A stretch of 64,000 nt of DNA from Prosopocoilus inquinatus (Eukaryota > Arthropoda > Insecta > Coleoptera > Lucanidae), in the NCBI GenBank assembly GCA_036172665.1, contig CM069874.1, positions 25,441,946 to 25,505,945 of the forward strand. Direction: 5' to 3'. The notes below the pieces were generated by a model. It ran no database searches, was not told where the DNA came from, and saw only the letters and a program-made list of their open reading frames with translations. Made by a program: the position numbers and the translations under genes. Of the stretch, positions 12,960-24,191 are shown piece after piece. Within the stretch, counting starts at the first letter, position 1. Every line of letters begins with the position of its first letter.

Positions 12960-13091
12960 ATTTGAACATTCAACCAGTGTTTCTGGAGTTTCTTGACATG
13001 CAGAACTTTTGTTAAAGAATAAGTTTTTGCGTAAAGTTGATATTAAAAAATTTTTCCTCTCGTCAAGTCGATCCGTGGACATTCCTGTATC
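12960..13091. repeat. second copy of the right end of the 12112-12877 element
   Basis: About 120 bp repeat the right-hand part of the neighbouring element: GGAGTTTCTTGACATG.., GTAAAGTTGATATTAAAAA, then TCGTCAAGTCGATCCGTGGA and CATTCCTGTA. It lies 80 bp after the first copy in the same orientation. A nested or tandem remnant is likely. Confidence 0.65.
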
Positions 13092-14533
13092 TTTTCCAAC
13101 TTTCATAATAACTTAATATGTTGTAGCTAGGTTTTTTGTGTAGGAATTCATTACCACCTCGTTAATTTTTGATGAATTTGTTTCTTTTATTATTCTTTTC
13201 TTGCACGTACATATATTTCAGATTATTTTTATTCAATTTGAATTCTTTTTTATTTCCAGTAAATATTTTTTATTTTACCTTTCAATATTTCGGACATTTT
13301 ATCGTTTATGTTAGCACCTTTGATCTCAGTTTGGTATTAAAATCAATACAAAACGCGACCCAACTCGTTCCTAAAGAACACTTTTTTTGCGTAATGAACA
13401 GTTAAGAAAGCACGATAGCTTTTCCTTCTTGCCGATCAACATACAAAGGCAGAAGAGATTCTCGTAGTTTAAACCGGTTTGTTGTACACAGTTTGTAAAT
13501 TACTAGGCAACCAGTTTTTAGATGGCTCGACTGTCTAAAATAATTAAAATTGTTCATGGGAAGGATATGGTCAAGTACGTAATTCTAGACCGTTGGCCTG
13601 ATACTGATATCAGATCACTTACGTATACTCAACATTGTAAGTAAACATAAAGATTATTTATTTTTTGTAGACTATCGTCAAATTTGGATGTCATACGTTT
13701 AGCTAGAAATATTTAAAGTTAATTAAACGCAAACGTCGAACGATTAACTTTTTTTAACCGTGCGATAAGATAACGTTTGTACTCACAGCATACAGAACGT
13801 TGCCTGAAATTATATTTATATCAGGAACAAGTGGCGTATATCTGTCACACATGTAAGCGGAAATATTTGTTTTTTCTGTTTCGTTGTTCTGCAAATACAC
13901 TTAAAATACACCGCAGGTTGTAAATCTGCAGCTAATAAAAACTAAGAGATTTAGGTTTGTAAACAGATGCACGTATTTTTTTTGAATGCAAAATTTATTT
14001 AACTTGGGAAAAATGTGCATACTTATTATTATTATACTCTTAAATAATTTGGTTAAAAGTATCAATACCCTATTACGTTTCAAAGAAAATCGTTTACTGC
14101 AAAAGTTTCACATTGCCTCTGCCACGGTCAGCATATTTCATAAAAATGATATGGCAATTTTAGATACTAATGCTCATGATATCATAGATTTTAATGATGC
14201 ATGAAAACAATGGAAAGTTTTAAGTATACGTCTATAACAACGAATATCAAATCCTAATAGACAAGTCTAAAATAATTTATCTGTATATGTTTCGTAGGTC
14301 ATTAAAGTTATTCAAATTTGAAAAAAAAATCCATACGACACTAATAAATACTCCTAAATAATTTTAAAATAATATAATATGTACCTTGATAATGGAATTA
14401 GAACCAATTGAATCATAGCTACTCAAGCTGACGCTGTGCACCATATAGTTTTTTTAATAGTATTACGTATCTTCATTTCAGCTCCTAATAAATTTTTCAA
14501 ATAACATAAAAATAATTTATTTCTGTATAAATT

Positions 14534-14551
14534 AAGAAGAAGAAGAAGAAA
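14534..14551. repeat. (AAG)n microsatellite
   Basis: Six tandem AAG units, directly before the LINE scrap. Confidence 0.8.
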
Positions 14552-14554
14552 ATT

Positions 14555-14617
14555 TAGATCAGCACAATCTACAGCTGAATATTGAAAAAACCAAATGTTT
14601 TGTAATTAGCAGATTTT
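14555..14617 (+). pseudogene. LINE reverse transcriptase scrap
   Basis: The frame reads DQHNLQLNIEKTKCFVISRF then a stop. It matches the conserved stretch that follows the catalytic box in LINE RTs (a leucine, NIEKTK, then a hydrophobic SR). It lies 0.7 kb before a second LINE fragment in the same orientation and may come from the same insertion. Confidence 0.55.
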
Positions 14618-15299
14618 AGAATTCAGCCCACTTAGTACGGACGCTTTTCACGCCGAATGTACTATTTACTCCTTCCACATTTGCACGGCTGCGATGTTTC
14701 TACTTGTTATTGAGTGGAAAGGGAAGGTGTGCAAGTTCCGAGTTTAGGTTTTTCCTTCTACAACTAAACAATTTAATCGTGTTTAATCGTCAAAGGTTTC
14801 TTCGCACTTCTTAGAGAGAAAATAGAAAGAAAGATTCTTTTTGAAAATATAAAAACGCATGTGATAATCGCTGCTCGTCATCACGAACTTTAAATATTTA
14901 ATTTCAAACAATAAAAGCGCCTATCGTTATTGCCCCCGATGCAGCCAGGTGAGATAGCTGTCTTCCAAATATTGCAATTGGAGCTAACACAGTCCGAGTA
15001 TTAAATTTTCGTACTGATCGCGAATCAAGTGGTCTGATTTCTTTTCCCTGGTAATTAGTAAAGAAGAGAAAGAAATAGGAATAATAGTACACGGACAGAA
15101 GATAGAAGTATTACGAAATTCAGACGAAATTCAAAGAGCATAGAGAAATAAACAGAAAGAAGAAAAATAGCGGTATTTAAAACAATATACTAATTACTAA
15201 TATTGATTCATGAAATGCAGAAATGAAATGTTACAATGTTTTACGAATGAAGAGAATTGATAAAGAAAGAAAGTAGAATATAAGGAAAGCACCAGGAGT

Positions 15300-15630
15300 T
15301 AAGATCAGTAGGTGTAATAGTAAGTGAGAAAAAACTAAGCTGATTCGGCCACTTGGCTTGAAGGAGGAAAGGCAAATGAAAAGAATTTGGGCGGCGATAA
15401 CGGTAGGAAGAAATAGTAGAGGAAGACCGAAACCAAAATGGAACAGGGAAATACAAGAAATGTTGAAGGAAAAAGGAAGTGATTGTAACTGAGCAAGGGA
15501 ATTAGCAAAATACCTGAAAAAATGGAAGAAATTTATGCGAGAAGATATAAGATAGAAACAAGACGAGAGGAAACCTCGACATCCTAATGGGCATAAGAAG
15601 ACTGATTATGATGATTACATAAATTAAGAA
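15300..15630 (+). pseudogene. LINE 3' end, C-terminal part of the reverse transcriptase protein
   Basis: One frame reads KEERQMKRIWAAITVGRNSR, GRPKPKWNREIQEMLKEKGS, a stop, then ARELAKYLKKWKKFMRED. This GRNSRGRP..W..EI pattern is the usual LINE C-terminus. A shifted frame ends RHPNGHKKTDYDDYIN. Stops and a frameshift show it is dead. Confidence 0.7.
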
Positions 15631-16276
15631 CTATAATGTCTAGACTTGATGGATTAACTAAAATCCGGAAAATTGTTATTCCTTTATACACTGTGGTTTC
15701 TTTCTCAGTTTTTCCTGAAAACAAATTTTCAATCTTCGGTAGAAACGTTAAACACTTTAAACAACCCTTTTCATTAAGAATGCAACTGAATTATTATATA
15801 AGCTTGACCACATTCAAATTAATGATAATAGCTGATACGTTTAGACTATACCGGGTGGGTCAAGAGGAAGGCACCAATTTTTGGAAGTTAATTATGCTCG
15901 TAAAAAACGCAAAAGTTTTAATCCGATATTAATTTGATTTCAAGTTAAATTAGTATAGACGAACAGGAAAAATAAGTATATAATTTGGGACACAAGATTT
16001 ACGACGGATTAACTACTTTTTTTTAGCAGAAATCGAATATAAAGTAAATATTTTCCATTGTAGTGAATCTGGGGATTCAAATGTGCATGAGAGATAAGTA
16101 ATAGGGATAAACAATAAAAAATCGAATATACATAAGTATTAAGAATTAAGTATGTTTCTTTTAGATGTAAACCAATTGGGGATTATTACTTTAGACAATA
16201 AACGTATTTTGTAGAGTAACAAAAACATGCGACTCGCAATATATTGAAAGGAAACATGAGCTATGGGCGTAATGTA

Positions 16277-17521
16277 CGAGGGCGGTTCGTCAATTTTTTT
16301 TCCTAACATAGAAGCAATTGAAATGGATACTCAAAAACTTTATTACTTTTCTACATAATCTCCTGAAAGTATAATACATTTCTCATAACGATGCTGAAGC
16401 ACTTGGAAGCTATGAAAATAAAATTGTTTTTCTTGCTCTCCCAATCAGCCGTTTACAACTTCAATCACTTCTTCATCGTCCGAAAATCGAGTGCCACGCA
16501 GTTATTCTTTGAGTTTGAGGAACTAGAAAAAATCACTGGATGCCAAATCAGGTAATTACGGCGGGTGTTTTAAAGTTTCGAAGCCTGCATTGTAAATGGC
16601 AGCCATCGCAACGCCGCTCTTGCGAGAGAAAGCATTGTCTTGATGAAGGAGAATACCTCGACGCAGGTTGCCCCTTCGTTTTTCTTTGATTGCTTCGCGA
16701 AGTTGTTGCATCAGATTTGCATAACATTACCCATTAATGGTGTGACCTTTCGGTAAATAATCAACTAGCAGAACTCCTTTAAAACCCCAAAAAAACCTGT
16801 AGACAAAATCTTTCTAGCAGAAGGGGTAACACGAAATTTTTTAGGGGGCGGAAAACCCTGATGCCGCCTCTCCATGCTCTGTCTTTTTGATTCAGGGTCA
16901 TAATGATGAACCCACGTTTCATCAACGGTAACAAATCTTTCCGCAAAGCTTTTTTGCTTTTGGTCGACCGTTAACATTTTGGGTACCCACCGTGCTGCGA
17001 CTTTTTTAAACGCCAATTCGTCGTGTAAAAATTTTTCAACGGACCCAACAGAAAAGAAACATGTCTCGGCTATAAATCTGACTGTGCTTCGGCGAACCTT
17101 GAGAACCACGTAATGGACTAGATTGATGTTCTTTGCCGTGACAACTGTTTTTGAGGGTCCAGCACTAGGAGCATGTTTACAAGACTCTCTTCCAAATTTG
17201 AAATAGCGACACCAATTTTTAACTATTTGATGTGAAGGACTATCATCACCTAACACTCCATGTATATCCTCGTAAATTTCCTTTGGAGTCACTCCTTTCT
17301 TTTGTAGATATTTTATGACCTCTCTCACTTCATTTTCCTCCATTTTATCAATTCATTCTGCACCACCGCAGAATAAAAAATTTTACTCGAATATTTGAAA
17401 CGATGTGATAGTGAAACTTGGCAAGCAAGACTGACAGATGTTGACAGTTGCGCTACTAGAGTACCCATTGCTTCAGTCAACGCCAACTAGTCTAGGGACA
17501 ATAATTGGTAAACCGCCCTCG
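16277..17521 (-). mobile_element. full-length but inactive mariner (DD34D)
   Basis: Inserted at TA (16275-16276 and 17522-17523), 1245 bp, with inverted ends CGAGGGCGGTT..CAATT. Length, TA duplication and the encoded protein all fit a mariner of the Tc1/mariner superfamily. Both termini are intact, while the transposase has stops and a frameshift, so only transposase from another copy could move it. Confidence 0.93.
16310..17343 (-). pseudogene. mariner transposase, broken
   Basis: The first 192 codons (17343 down to 16765) are open from MEENEVREVIKYLQKKGVTP through the helix-turn-helix region to VTVDETWVHHYDPESK (first catalytic D) and RQSMERRHQG. A one-base insertion near 16780 then ends the frame. 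In the next frame KGVLLVDYLPKGHTING is followed by TAA, then YANLMQQLR, HQDNA (second D), and PDLASSD (third D). Further stops fall within the last third, before FSDDEEVIEVVNG and a final FQVLQHRYEKCIILSGDYVE. The aspartates remain but the gene cannot make a full protein. Confidence 0.92.
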
Positions 17522-17849
17522 TAAGTACTTTCACTCCTTCAGTCGAACGCATGGAAGCGGCTATTGGCGAAAGTGAGAGTCTTTTATTGTTGTGTACCAG
17601 TACGATGAAATAAAAGAGCGATTCATACAGCTAAAAATACCCAGTTACAGTTTGATCAAACCGTTGCCTAACAAGAGTTACACTGTGCAGTTGATTTGGA
17701 TGTAAACATGGAAAAGACATTAGTTTAGAAAGTTTTAAATTTTCTGTTATAAACAGAGATTGGAGTAGTTATGGCTGAGCATAGTACGCACTTGATTCAT
17801 AAATCTTCATACTATTCGAACCAAAGTACCTGTCTTCATATAGGGTATA

Positions 17850-20303
17850 CAGGGTCTCCCAAGTTGAGTGGCCTATTAAAAGTTTTCGAGAAAGGAAATA
17901 TACAAAAAATATGAAATTGAGCAGCTGCCACGGCGGAAGGTGATTTTTTAGACTAAAATATTTTCACTTTTATATCACTTCCGGTTATAATGTAACCAAT
18001 TTCGAGATATCTGGAGATTTATCTAAAAAATTGTTTTGGTCAGCTTTAATTGAAGAGATTGTATTTATGACACTTTCAAATTTAGAAATTCAGGTGACAT
18101 GTCGTTTTGAAGTACTATACTATCTTCAGGCTTTCAAATAGTGTCCTAATTATCCCTGAAAAAATCACAGGCTGGTCATAAAATGGAACATCCTGTATAT
18201 TTTTACATCATGAGACAGAGAATCAAATTCTACATCGATTAGTATTATATATTATACCCATCTGCAGTAGTTTTCTTGTTATCAGCAGTTCTTTATTTTG
18301 TTTGGGTAATTAATGGAATTAATGCCGTTATTCGTAGCAAACTTTGAAAAGAAACAGATAGTGAACTGCTAATTTTTAAAGAATTAATAAATTGCTAACC
18401 ATAACATTATTTTGGCGTACATAATGGCATAGATCTTAAAGAAGGTAGATACCTGCCGTAAGTTTATTGTTTTCATAAACGAACTTCTTAAAAACATAAG
18501 CATGTTAGTTTGACGTTTTTATTAAACAACAATGCGTAAACTTTGTTGAGTGATAAAAACAAAAACTTTTTAAGAAGTGGTACCGTTAGGCCAAAGAAAA
18601 CTTCGTCGTGTCCTGTAACTGGCAATGAAGAAAAGGAAATTTCTGTTTTGGCATTCTTTCAAGTTTATCCGCGAGCATCTATCGCCGCTGCTGAACACGA
18701 CTTAAATGTCACACATTCATCCATACAAAGAATTCTGCACAAGCATAAATTACATGATTACAAGTTCATTACTGTTAACGCTTTGCAACCAGAAGATCCG
18801 GCGATTCGAATGCGATTTTGTGAAGCAGTTTTGACACATTATCAAGAAGACCACCGTTTCATGCAGAAGATCATTTGGACAGATGAGGCTAAGTTTACTC
18901 ATGAAGGAATTTTAAATAGAGAGAGAGAAACGAAAAACGAAAATCTAAATTCTCGTCGTTATTTAGACATTTTGCGAACTGTGGTGACAAATTTTTTAGA
19001 AAATTTACCATTAAATGCTTATTTTAATTGTTGGTATCAGCTAGATGGAGCTCCAGCCAGCTCCAGCACACAGTACTAACGAAGTGGGAGAGCAGTTAAA
19101 CGAACTTTTTCCAAATCGATGGATAGGACGCCACGGTCCTTTGAGATGGCCCCCGCGATCACCTGATCTTACGCCATTGGATTTCTATCTGTCGGGTAAA
19201 ATTAAATCGGAGGTTTATCGTGAACCTGTAAATGATAGGTAAGATCTCGAAAATCGAGTTATAAATTGCTTTCAAAATTTTAATTCCATGGAAATACGAC
19301 TAGCAACCACAGAGGGTGTTGTATCACGAATAAGAAATTGCCTCCGCATAAATGGCAGGCAATTTGAACAAGCTTTGTAGTTATTTTACGATGTTACAAT
19401 TTTGCAATAGTAAGGATACTTTTCATTTGCTTTGTTAATTTTGTTAATTTCTTTGTTACTTGTTTGTACTGTATGTGACTTTTTAAATTTTAGATAAATG
19501 GAGACCGTAGAAAGATACACTGCATAAAAATTTACTATAGAATTTCCAATAACTTCTTTTGTTCTTATTGTAGGTCGCCACTTCCTTTTCTTTTTGCTTT
19601 TCATGGCCAACTTTATCTAAAATTAAAAAAAAGTCATGTTACTTATCTGTTAGTGTTATAACTCAATAAATATTTTTGTTTTTTCGTCACTGCTAAAAAA
19701 TACAATAATTCAAGAAAAATATACCATTATAATAAAAAAATTACTGATAACAAGAAAACTACTGCAGATGGGTATAGGGAATACTAATACTAATCGATGT
19801 AGAATTTGATTCTCTGTCTCATGATCTAAAAATTTACGAAAATTGAGTTTTGGTCAGTTAAACATAGTGAGGTTCGACACCATTTTATGACCAGCCTGTC
19901 ATCTTTTCAGGGATAATTAGGATACTATTTGAAAGCCTGAAGATAGTACTTCAAAACGACATGCCACCTGAATTTCTAAATTTGAAAGTGTCATAAATAC
20001 AATCTCTTCAATGAAAGCTGACCAAAACAATTTTTTAGATAAATCTCCAGATATCTCAAAATCGGTTACATTTAAGTATAGGGAAGCCTTAACAATTTTT
20101 TGTAATTTGTAATAAAAAATATAGATTCTATTTAAAATAAGAAAGTTAGCGGCGACTTCCGGTATAACCGGAAGTGATATAAAAGTGAAAATATTTTAGT
20201 CTGGAAGATCAACTTTCGCCGTGGCAGCCTGCTAAGTTTCATATTTTTTATATATTTCCTTCCTCGAAAACTTTTAATAGGCCACTCAACTTGGGATACC
20301 CTG
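17850..20303 (+). mobile_element. long-TIR mariner-like element, DD41D type, inactive
   Basis: TA flanks at 17848-17849 and 20304-20305. The ends CAGGGTCTCCCAAGTTGAGT and, in reverse, CAGGGTATCCCAAGTTGAGT begin long inverted arms, 17850-18287 on the left and 19742-20303 on the right. The right arm has roughly 100 extra bp near 20080-20160. The arms include CACTTCCGG, GATATCTGGAGATTTATCT and CTACTGCAGATGGGTATA. A broken transposase lies between them. The 2454-bp size and arms of over 400 bp are much larger than in classic mariner. Confidence 0.9.
18543..19380 (+). pseudogene. transposase of the 17850-20303 element, broken
   Basis: Seen in order: a basic linker and helix-turn-helix (HDLNVTHSSIQRILHKHKLH), IIWTDEAKF (first D), then an internal deletion from about EGILNR to RRYLDILRT. 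YQLDGAP (second D) is followed by a frameshift caused by a 10-bp tandem duplication (CTCCAGCCAG) near 19050. The frame then continues as HSTNEVGEQLNELFPNRWIG, RSPDLTPLDFYL (third D) and a stop at 19240. With the duplication ignored, 41 residues separate the second and third aspartates. The N-terminal DNA-binding domain expected upstream is not found, so the 5' end is also lost. Confidence 0.88.
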
Positions 20304-21204
20304 TATTTAATAAGCCGAAATTAGTAGAAATAGTAGACTTCTGAGCATCCTTTTGACAGTTGTTTTCACCTAGACAGGTAACATGTCAGTATGATTCAGC
20401 ATTCGACGGAGTTTACGAGCTACTCTTTTGCTGAGGAGGCCCAAACGTGGCCGAAATAATTGCTCGGAAAGTTCACTGCAACCGAAATTAACTTGCAACT
20501 AATTTATTGCATTTCAAAATTCGTTACAATAACGTGATTTGACCGTTTCGTGCAGGATATCATTTCAGGTAGCACACTAGTTAGCATTTGTCATTCTGAC
20601 AAAAACCGTTAAGAACTTCATTTGAAAATTGAATGGAGAAGTGTTTAATTCTGTTTAAAAAAATAAACAAAGTAATGGTTTCAGTTTTCCTTATTTTGCC
20701 GTATCCAGTATTATTTCTGTTACATTTTGATGTCTGGGGACTATCTATGTTTGCTATTGTTTGAAGATTGTGAGTTGTTTATCTGTTTGTCCTGGTTCGT
20801 GAGCATTTTGTAATTAAGTGTTCGGTCTAATTAGAGTTTTGTTTATTATTTTAGAATTAGAATTTACGTGTTCTTTGTATATCCGTCTGTGAATTTATAT
20901 CATGTTTATCCTATGTAGTTCATGTAACATGATTCGCATCCTATTTTGGAGACCTCACTTTTATTTATTACCTCTGTTTTTTGCGATGTGTTTTATATTG
21001 GCGATTGTCGTGTATGCTACTTTTACGTTGTGAATATATTTCTGTGATTTGTACATAAAGACCGTCTATTTGAATGTGGCCCATTATGTTTGGGTATCTT
21101 CTACGAGTATATTATTGTTGTTGCAGAGTTTGTGTTTCATGTTTATGTGGACCAGATCGACGGTGTTTTCTAATTAACGGTGATGTAGGCTGTTTGCTGG
21201 ATTA

Positions 21205-21300
21205 TATTCAGTTCGTTTCAACGTTTCATTATCGATTAATAGTTTCGTTACTCCTGACAAAGCTATCAATCGATAGTGAAACGTTGAGACAAGAGTCGAC
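21205..21300 (+). other. palindromic pair of hammerhead-like motifs (degenerate)
   Basis: On the + strand CTGACAA (21254-21260), then GCTATC-AATC-GATAGT (stem II, 21262-21277) and GAAAC (21278-21282). This matches the hammerhead core CTGANGA..GAAA except for G8 to A. An inverted copy (ATTATCGATTAATAGTTTCG) lies directly upstream, so the two face each other around ACTCCTGAC. Such motifs are known from Penelope-like retroelements. No protein remnant of such an element is seen beside it. Confidence 0.4.
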
Positions 21301-22401
21301 TTCAATTAAGTAATTTATATTGGATGTTTATACGGTCCAAAGATAAATCCAACTACTTAGGTATTGGTATGTATAAAATTGTCAGTTGCCAAAAGACAAA
21401 CCGATGTGAAAACAACAAAGCAAAAAATCTTCAGTAATTTTCAATTTATTTACAGAATAAAATAATATTATTACGAAGGCCAGATTCTAAATAGTCTGAT
21501 TATCCACGGAACTCAATCGAGATGTTCGTGAGATTAGAAGTTTATCTTCAGACACTTGCTTATCATTATATTATACGATAAACACGGAGATTATAAAGTA
21601 AGAGTTGAAAAAATGTTCTTCATTGAAACGTCTTTTCGAGAAGAATTTATGACACAAGCGCAAAAAGAAAATGTTCCTCCTTAAAAGTGACTTTCTCTGT
21701 ACACTAAAGATTCGTTTTCTTAGAAGGTGCCGTAAATTAACGTCAGCTTTATTAAAACACAGATAACAAAGAATAATATTCTAGAATACCAAAACAAGTC
21801 ATGATGCAGCAAATTTCTGCATTTTATGGTCGACTTGTTTTTACTATGCAATGCGTATGTACCTATTCAATGATGGGTCATTAATTTTTCTGCAACCGAT
21901 GCACAACTTCATTAAATTACAAACACGTTATCTTCCAGTGTATTTATTCCTATAGAATGTTTTTTTAGCTGTGGCCATAGGAATTTACAAGCTAAAAATT
22001 TTGCGTCGTGTTAACTTATGTTCTGCTGAAAATTTCAAGCTAATTTCAGTTTCTAATAATCAATTACATAATATATTACAAATTACAACACTGCCAGAAT
22101 AATAGATGCTTCTTTAAATTAATTTACTATTAGAAGTGGAAATTTTTAATGAATCGAGTAGATAGGTCAAAGTTAAAGAAAAATTAGTCGCTGCTGTCTA
22201 AATGTCTGTCTGACGAATTAATTTTTGATTTTGACCTACTTGATTCATATTTGACCGTTAATAATTTCAACTTTACATATTAAAATAATTAAATTAATGA
22301 TGCGCCTCTTATTCTGATAATGTTTATTTTGTAATAATTAATTAATTATGAAAACGTGGTAGTTGATCGGGTTTTTAGGGCAAAAAAGATTCTAAATCAT
22401 T

Positions 22402-22452
22402 CAGCTCACCAGTTTCGGTTTTATTTCAAAACCTTCATCAGAGCCTCTGATT
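22402..22452 (-). ncRNA. hammerhead-ribozyme-like motif, probably a retroelement relic
   Basis: On the minus strand CTGATGA (22441-22435), one extra A, a perfect 6-bp stem II GGTTTT/AAAACC with loop GAAAT, then GAAAC (22416-22412) and TGGT. Flanking strands pair as stem I: GCT with AGC, then AATCA with TGATT. The base at the cleavage position (after GGT) is G, which hammerheads normally exclude, so this copy is probably inactive. The extra base before stem II should be weighed against the standard fold. Confidence 0.5.
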
Positions 22453-22736
22453 AAAACAAAAACGATAAACTACAAACCATCGTACAATTTGGGGTGAATT
22501 TACGTATTAACTGCTGGGTTCCATTAAAATATGTTTAAAGCAAAGTTCATCAATAATGGGATGTTTTTTAACAATGAACAATAAATGATTAAGGATAAAA
22601 CAAAGTTAAAAGTAACGTTAGAAAACGTACGCCAAATGACAGATTGAAGCTGGTTTTTACTAACAACTTGTCACGTTGCTGAGTAAAAACCAGCTGACGA
22701 TGTCAGTATATCTCTATAAACAGCTGCAGCAATGAA

Positions 22737-22814
22737 TATCTCAACGTTCAGTATGTAGTTCCACAAGGATCTGTTTTAGGGCCACTCTTTTTAACGTTTG
22801 TGTACACGACTTAA
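22737..22814 (+). pseudogene. LINE reverse transcriptase scrap (motif B)
   Basis: The frame reads YLNVQYVVPQGSVLGPLFLT then FVYTT and a stop. VPQGSVLGPL is the highly conserved motif B of non-LTR RTs. Nothing else of the element is recognisable nearby. Confidence 0.7.
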
Positions 22815-23020
22815 AGTACGAATATTTTTACGCTCGATACTGCTTTATGTTGATGGTACTTGAACTTGAAATATGGACAAATCGAAATCGATTTAATATT
22901 AAACACAAGTGCAGTCTTCGGTCGGTATATTATGTTTATACATAACTGAAGTTGGTGCTTGTCCGATGAAAATTGTAAGTACAAAATTTTTTAATCTCAA
23001 ACCGGACAGAAATATGAAGG

Positions 23021-23127
23021 GAACACACTCAACGTTTCGCTATAGATTTATAGCTTCGTCTTGACACGTTGAGTGTGTTCGTCAGGACAAAGCTATACTT
23101 CTATAGCGAAACGTTGAGTGTGTTCGA
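23021..23127. repeat. palindrome made of two hammerhead-like units
   Basis: Arms of about 45 bp, GAACACACTCAACGTTTCGC.. and ..GCGAAACGTTGAGTGTGTTC, are inverted around 23065-23080. Each arm holds the sequence AAGCTATA..TATAGCGAAACG, the same stem II plus GAAAC layout as at 21254, but the CTGANGA box is poorly kept (AGGACAA or AAGACGA). The unit is clearly related to the 21.2-kb one. Confidence 0.6.
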
Positions 23128-23340
23128 CATTAAAAAAAGTTTGTACTTATGTTTACACAATTACATACTGGGTGAGCAATTTCAGTTTGGGATATTGGAG
23201 GTTAGCATGACTACCTTTGAAAATTAGGTGTTTAATTAATATCATATTAGAAATTCATTACTGAGAATAGTCATGCTAATGACCTATATATGAGTAACTG
23301 TTTGTGAAACGTGTACATTCCAAGATTCTATAAGACTAAG

Positions 23341-23474
23341 GACCGATCTTTCCACCTCCTAATAAATTTATTTGACGAATAATTCTACGAATCACCACGA
23401 CGACCATTCATAAAATTCAATTTAATTAGCAAATAACGTTATTGGGAACTTTATTTGCAATAAAGATCGGGCCT
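23341..23474. repeat. inverted-repeat element related to 9679-9774
   Basis: GACCGATCTTTCCACCTCCT..AATAAATTT at the left and AAAGATCGGGCC at the right. The left end matches GGCCCGATCTTACCATCTCC..GATAAATTT at 9679. Likely a small MITE. Confidence 0.5.
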
Positions 23475-24172
23475 AAATAAATTAAATTTATTAAATAAAA
23501 AAGACTAACATTAAAGGGGAAAAGATGTAATCTTTTTCGACGAAGAAAGGGTTAAAAATTGCTAAGGTTAATTTAGAAAATACACTGTTTCTGAAAGAAA
23601 AGGTTGGGTACATGTTTAAGATCCTTCCAAAATTTTCATAGTGTGCTGTACATATTTTAATATACAGGGTGATTCGTATTGAGTGTAACAAACTGTAGCA
23701 TTTTGTTAAGAGGGTCGTTTTAAGTGAATAATATTATATACACCTAGGCCCTATATCACTTCGTTGCAGATTTACAACAGATCAAAGTTTGATTAGTATA
23801 GTATAGTAACAAATAAATAACCAAAAACATTGTTACGAACTTAATTATCACTTAAGTTAAAAAAAAAACCTTGTAGATAATGAGAATATTCAATAGTCTC
23901 TGACATTCTAATTTTGTATTTTGTGTCGCAACAAATGCAACATCAAATTTCCGGATTCTAAATGTGTTCAAATTTCATTAAGTTAGCTAGCACGCGTGAA
24001 TGATAATAAATCCATTTTAAAAATTTATTCGATGACGACGTATAACCACAATAAAAGCAGATAAAATCCATTGTGCGACTTTTCACATTCACTATCTAGA
24101 CCCCCATCGTCAGCAGGTAACGGCTAACGTTAAAAATAGAAGCCCTAATTAATTGGGATCGTAATGAGACAT

Positions 24173-24191
24173 CGACGTCGACGTCGACGTC
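24173..24191. repeat. (CGACGT)3 tract in a less AT-rich segment
   Basis: CGACGTCGACGTCGACGTC is perfectly repetitive and CpG-dense. It sits in a 250-bp stretch (about 24080-24330) that is richer in C and G than its surroundings and contains CTCCGCACCCTCGCAACCCT. Candidate regulatory segment; no gene seen. Confidence 0.6.
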
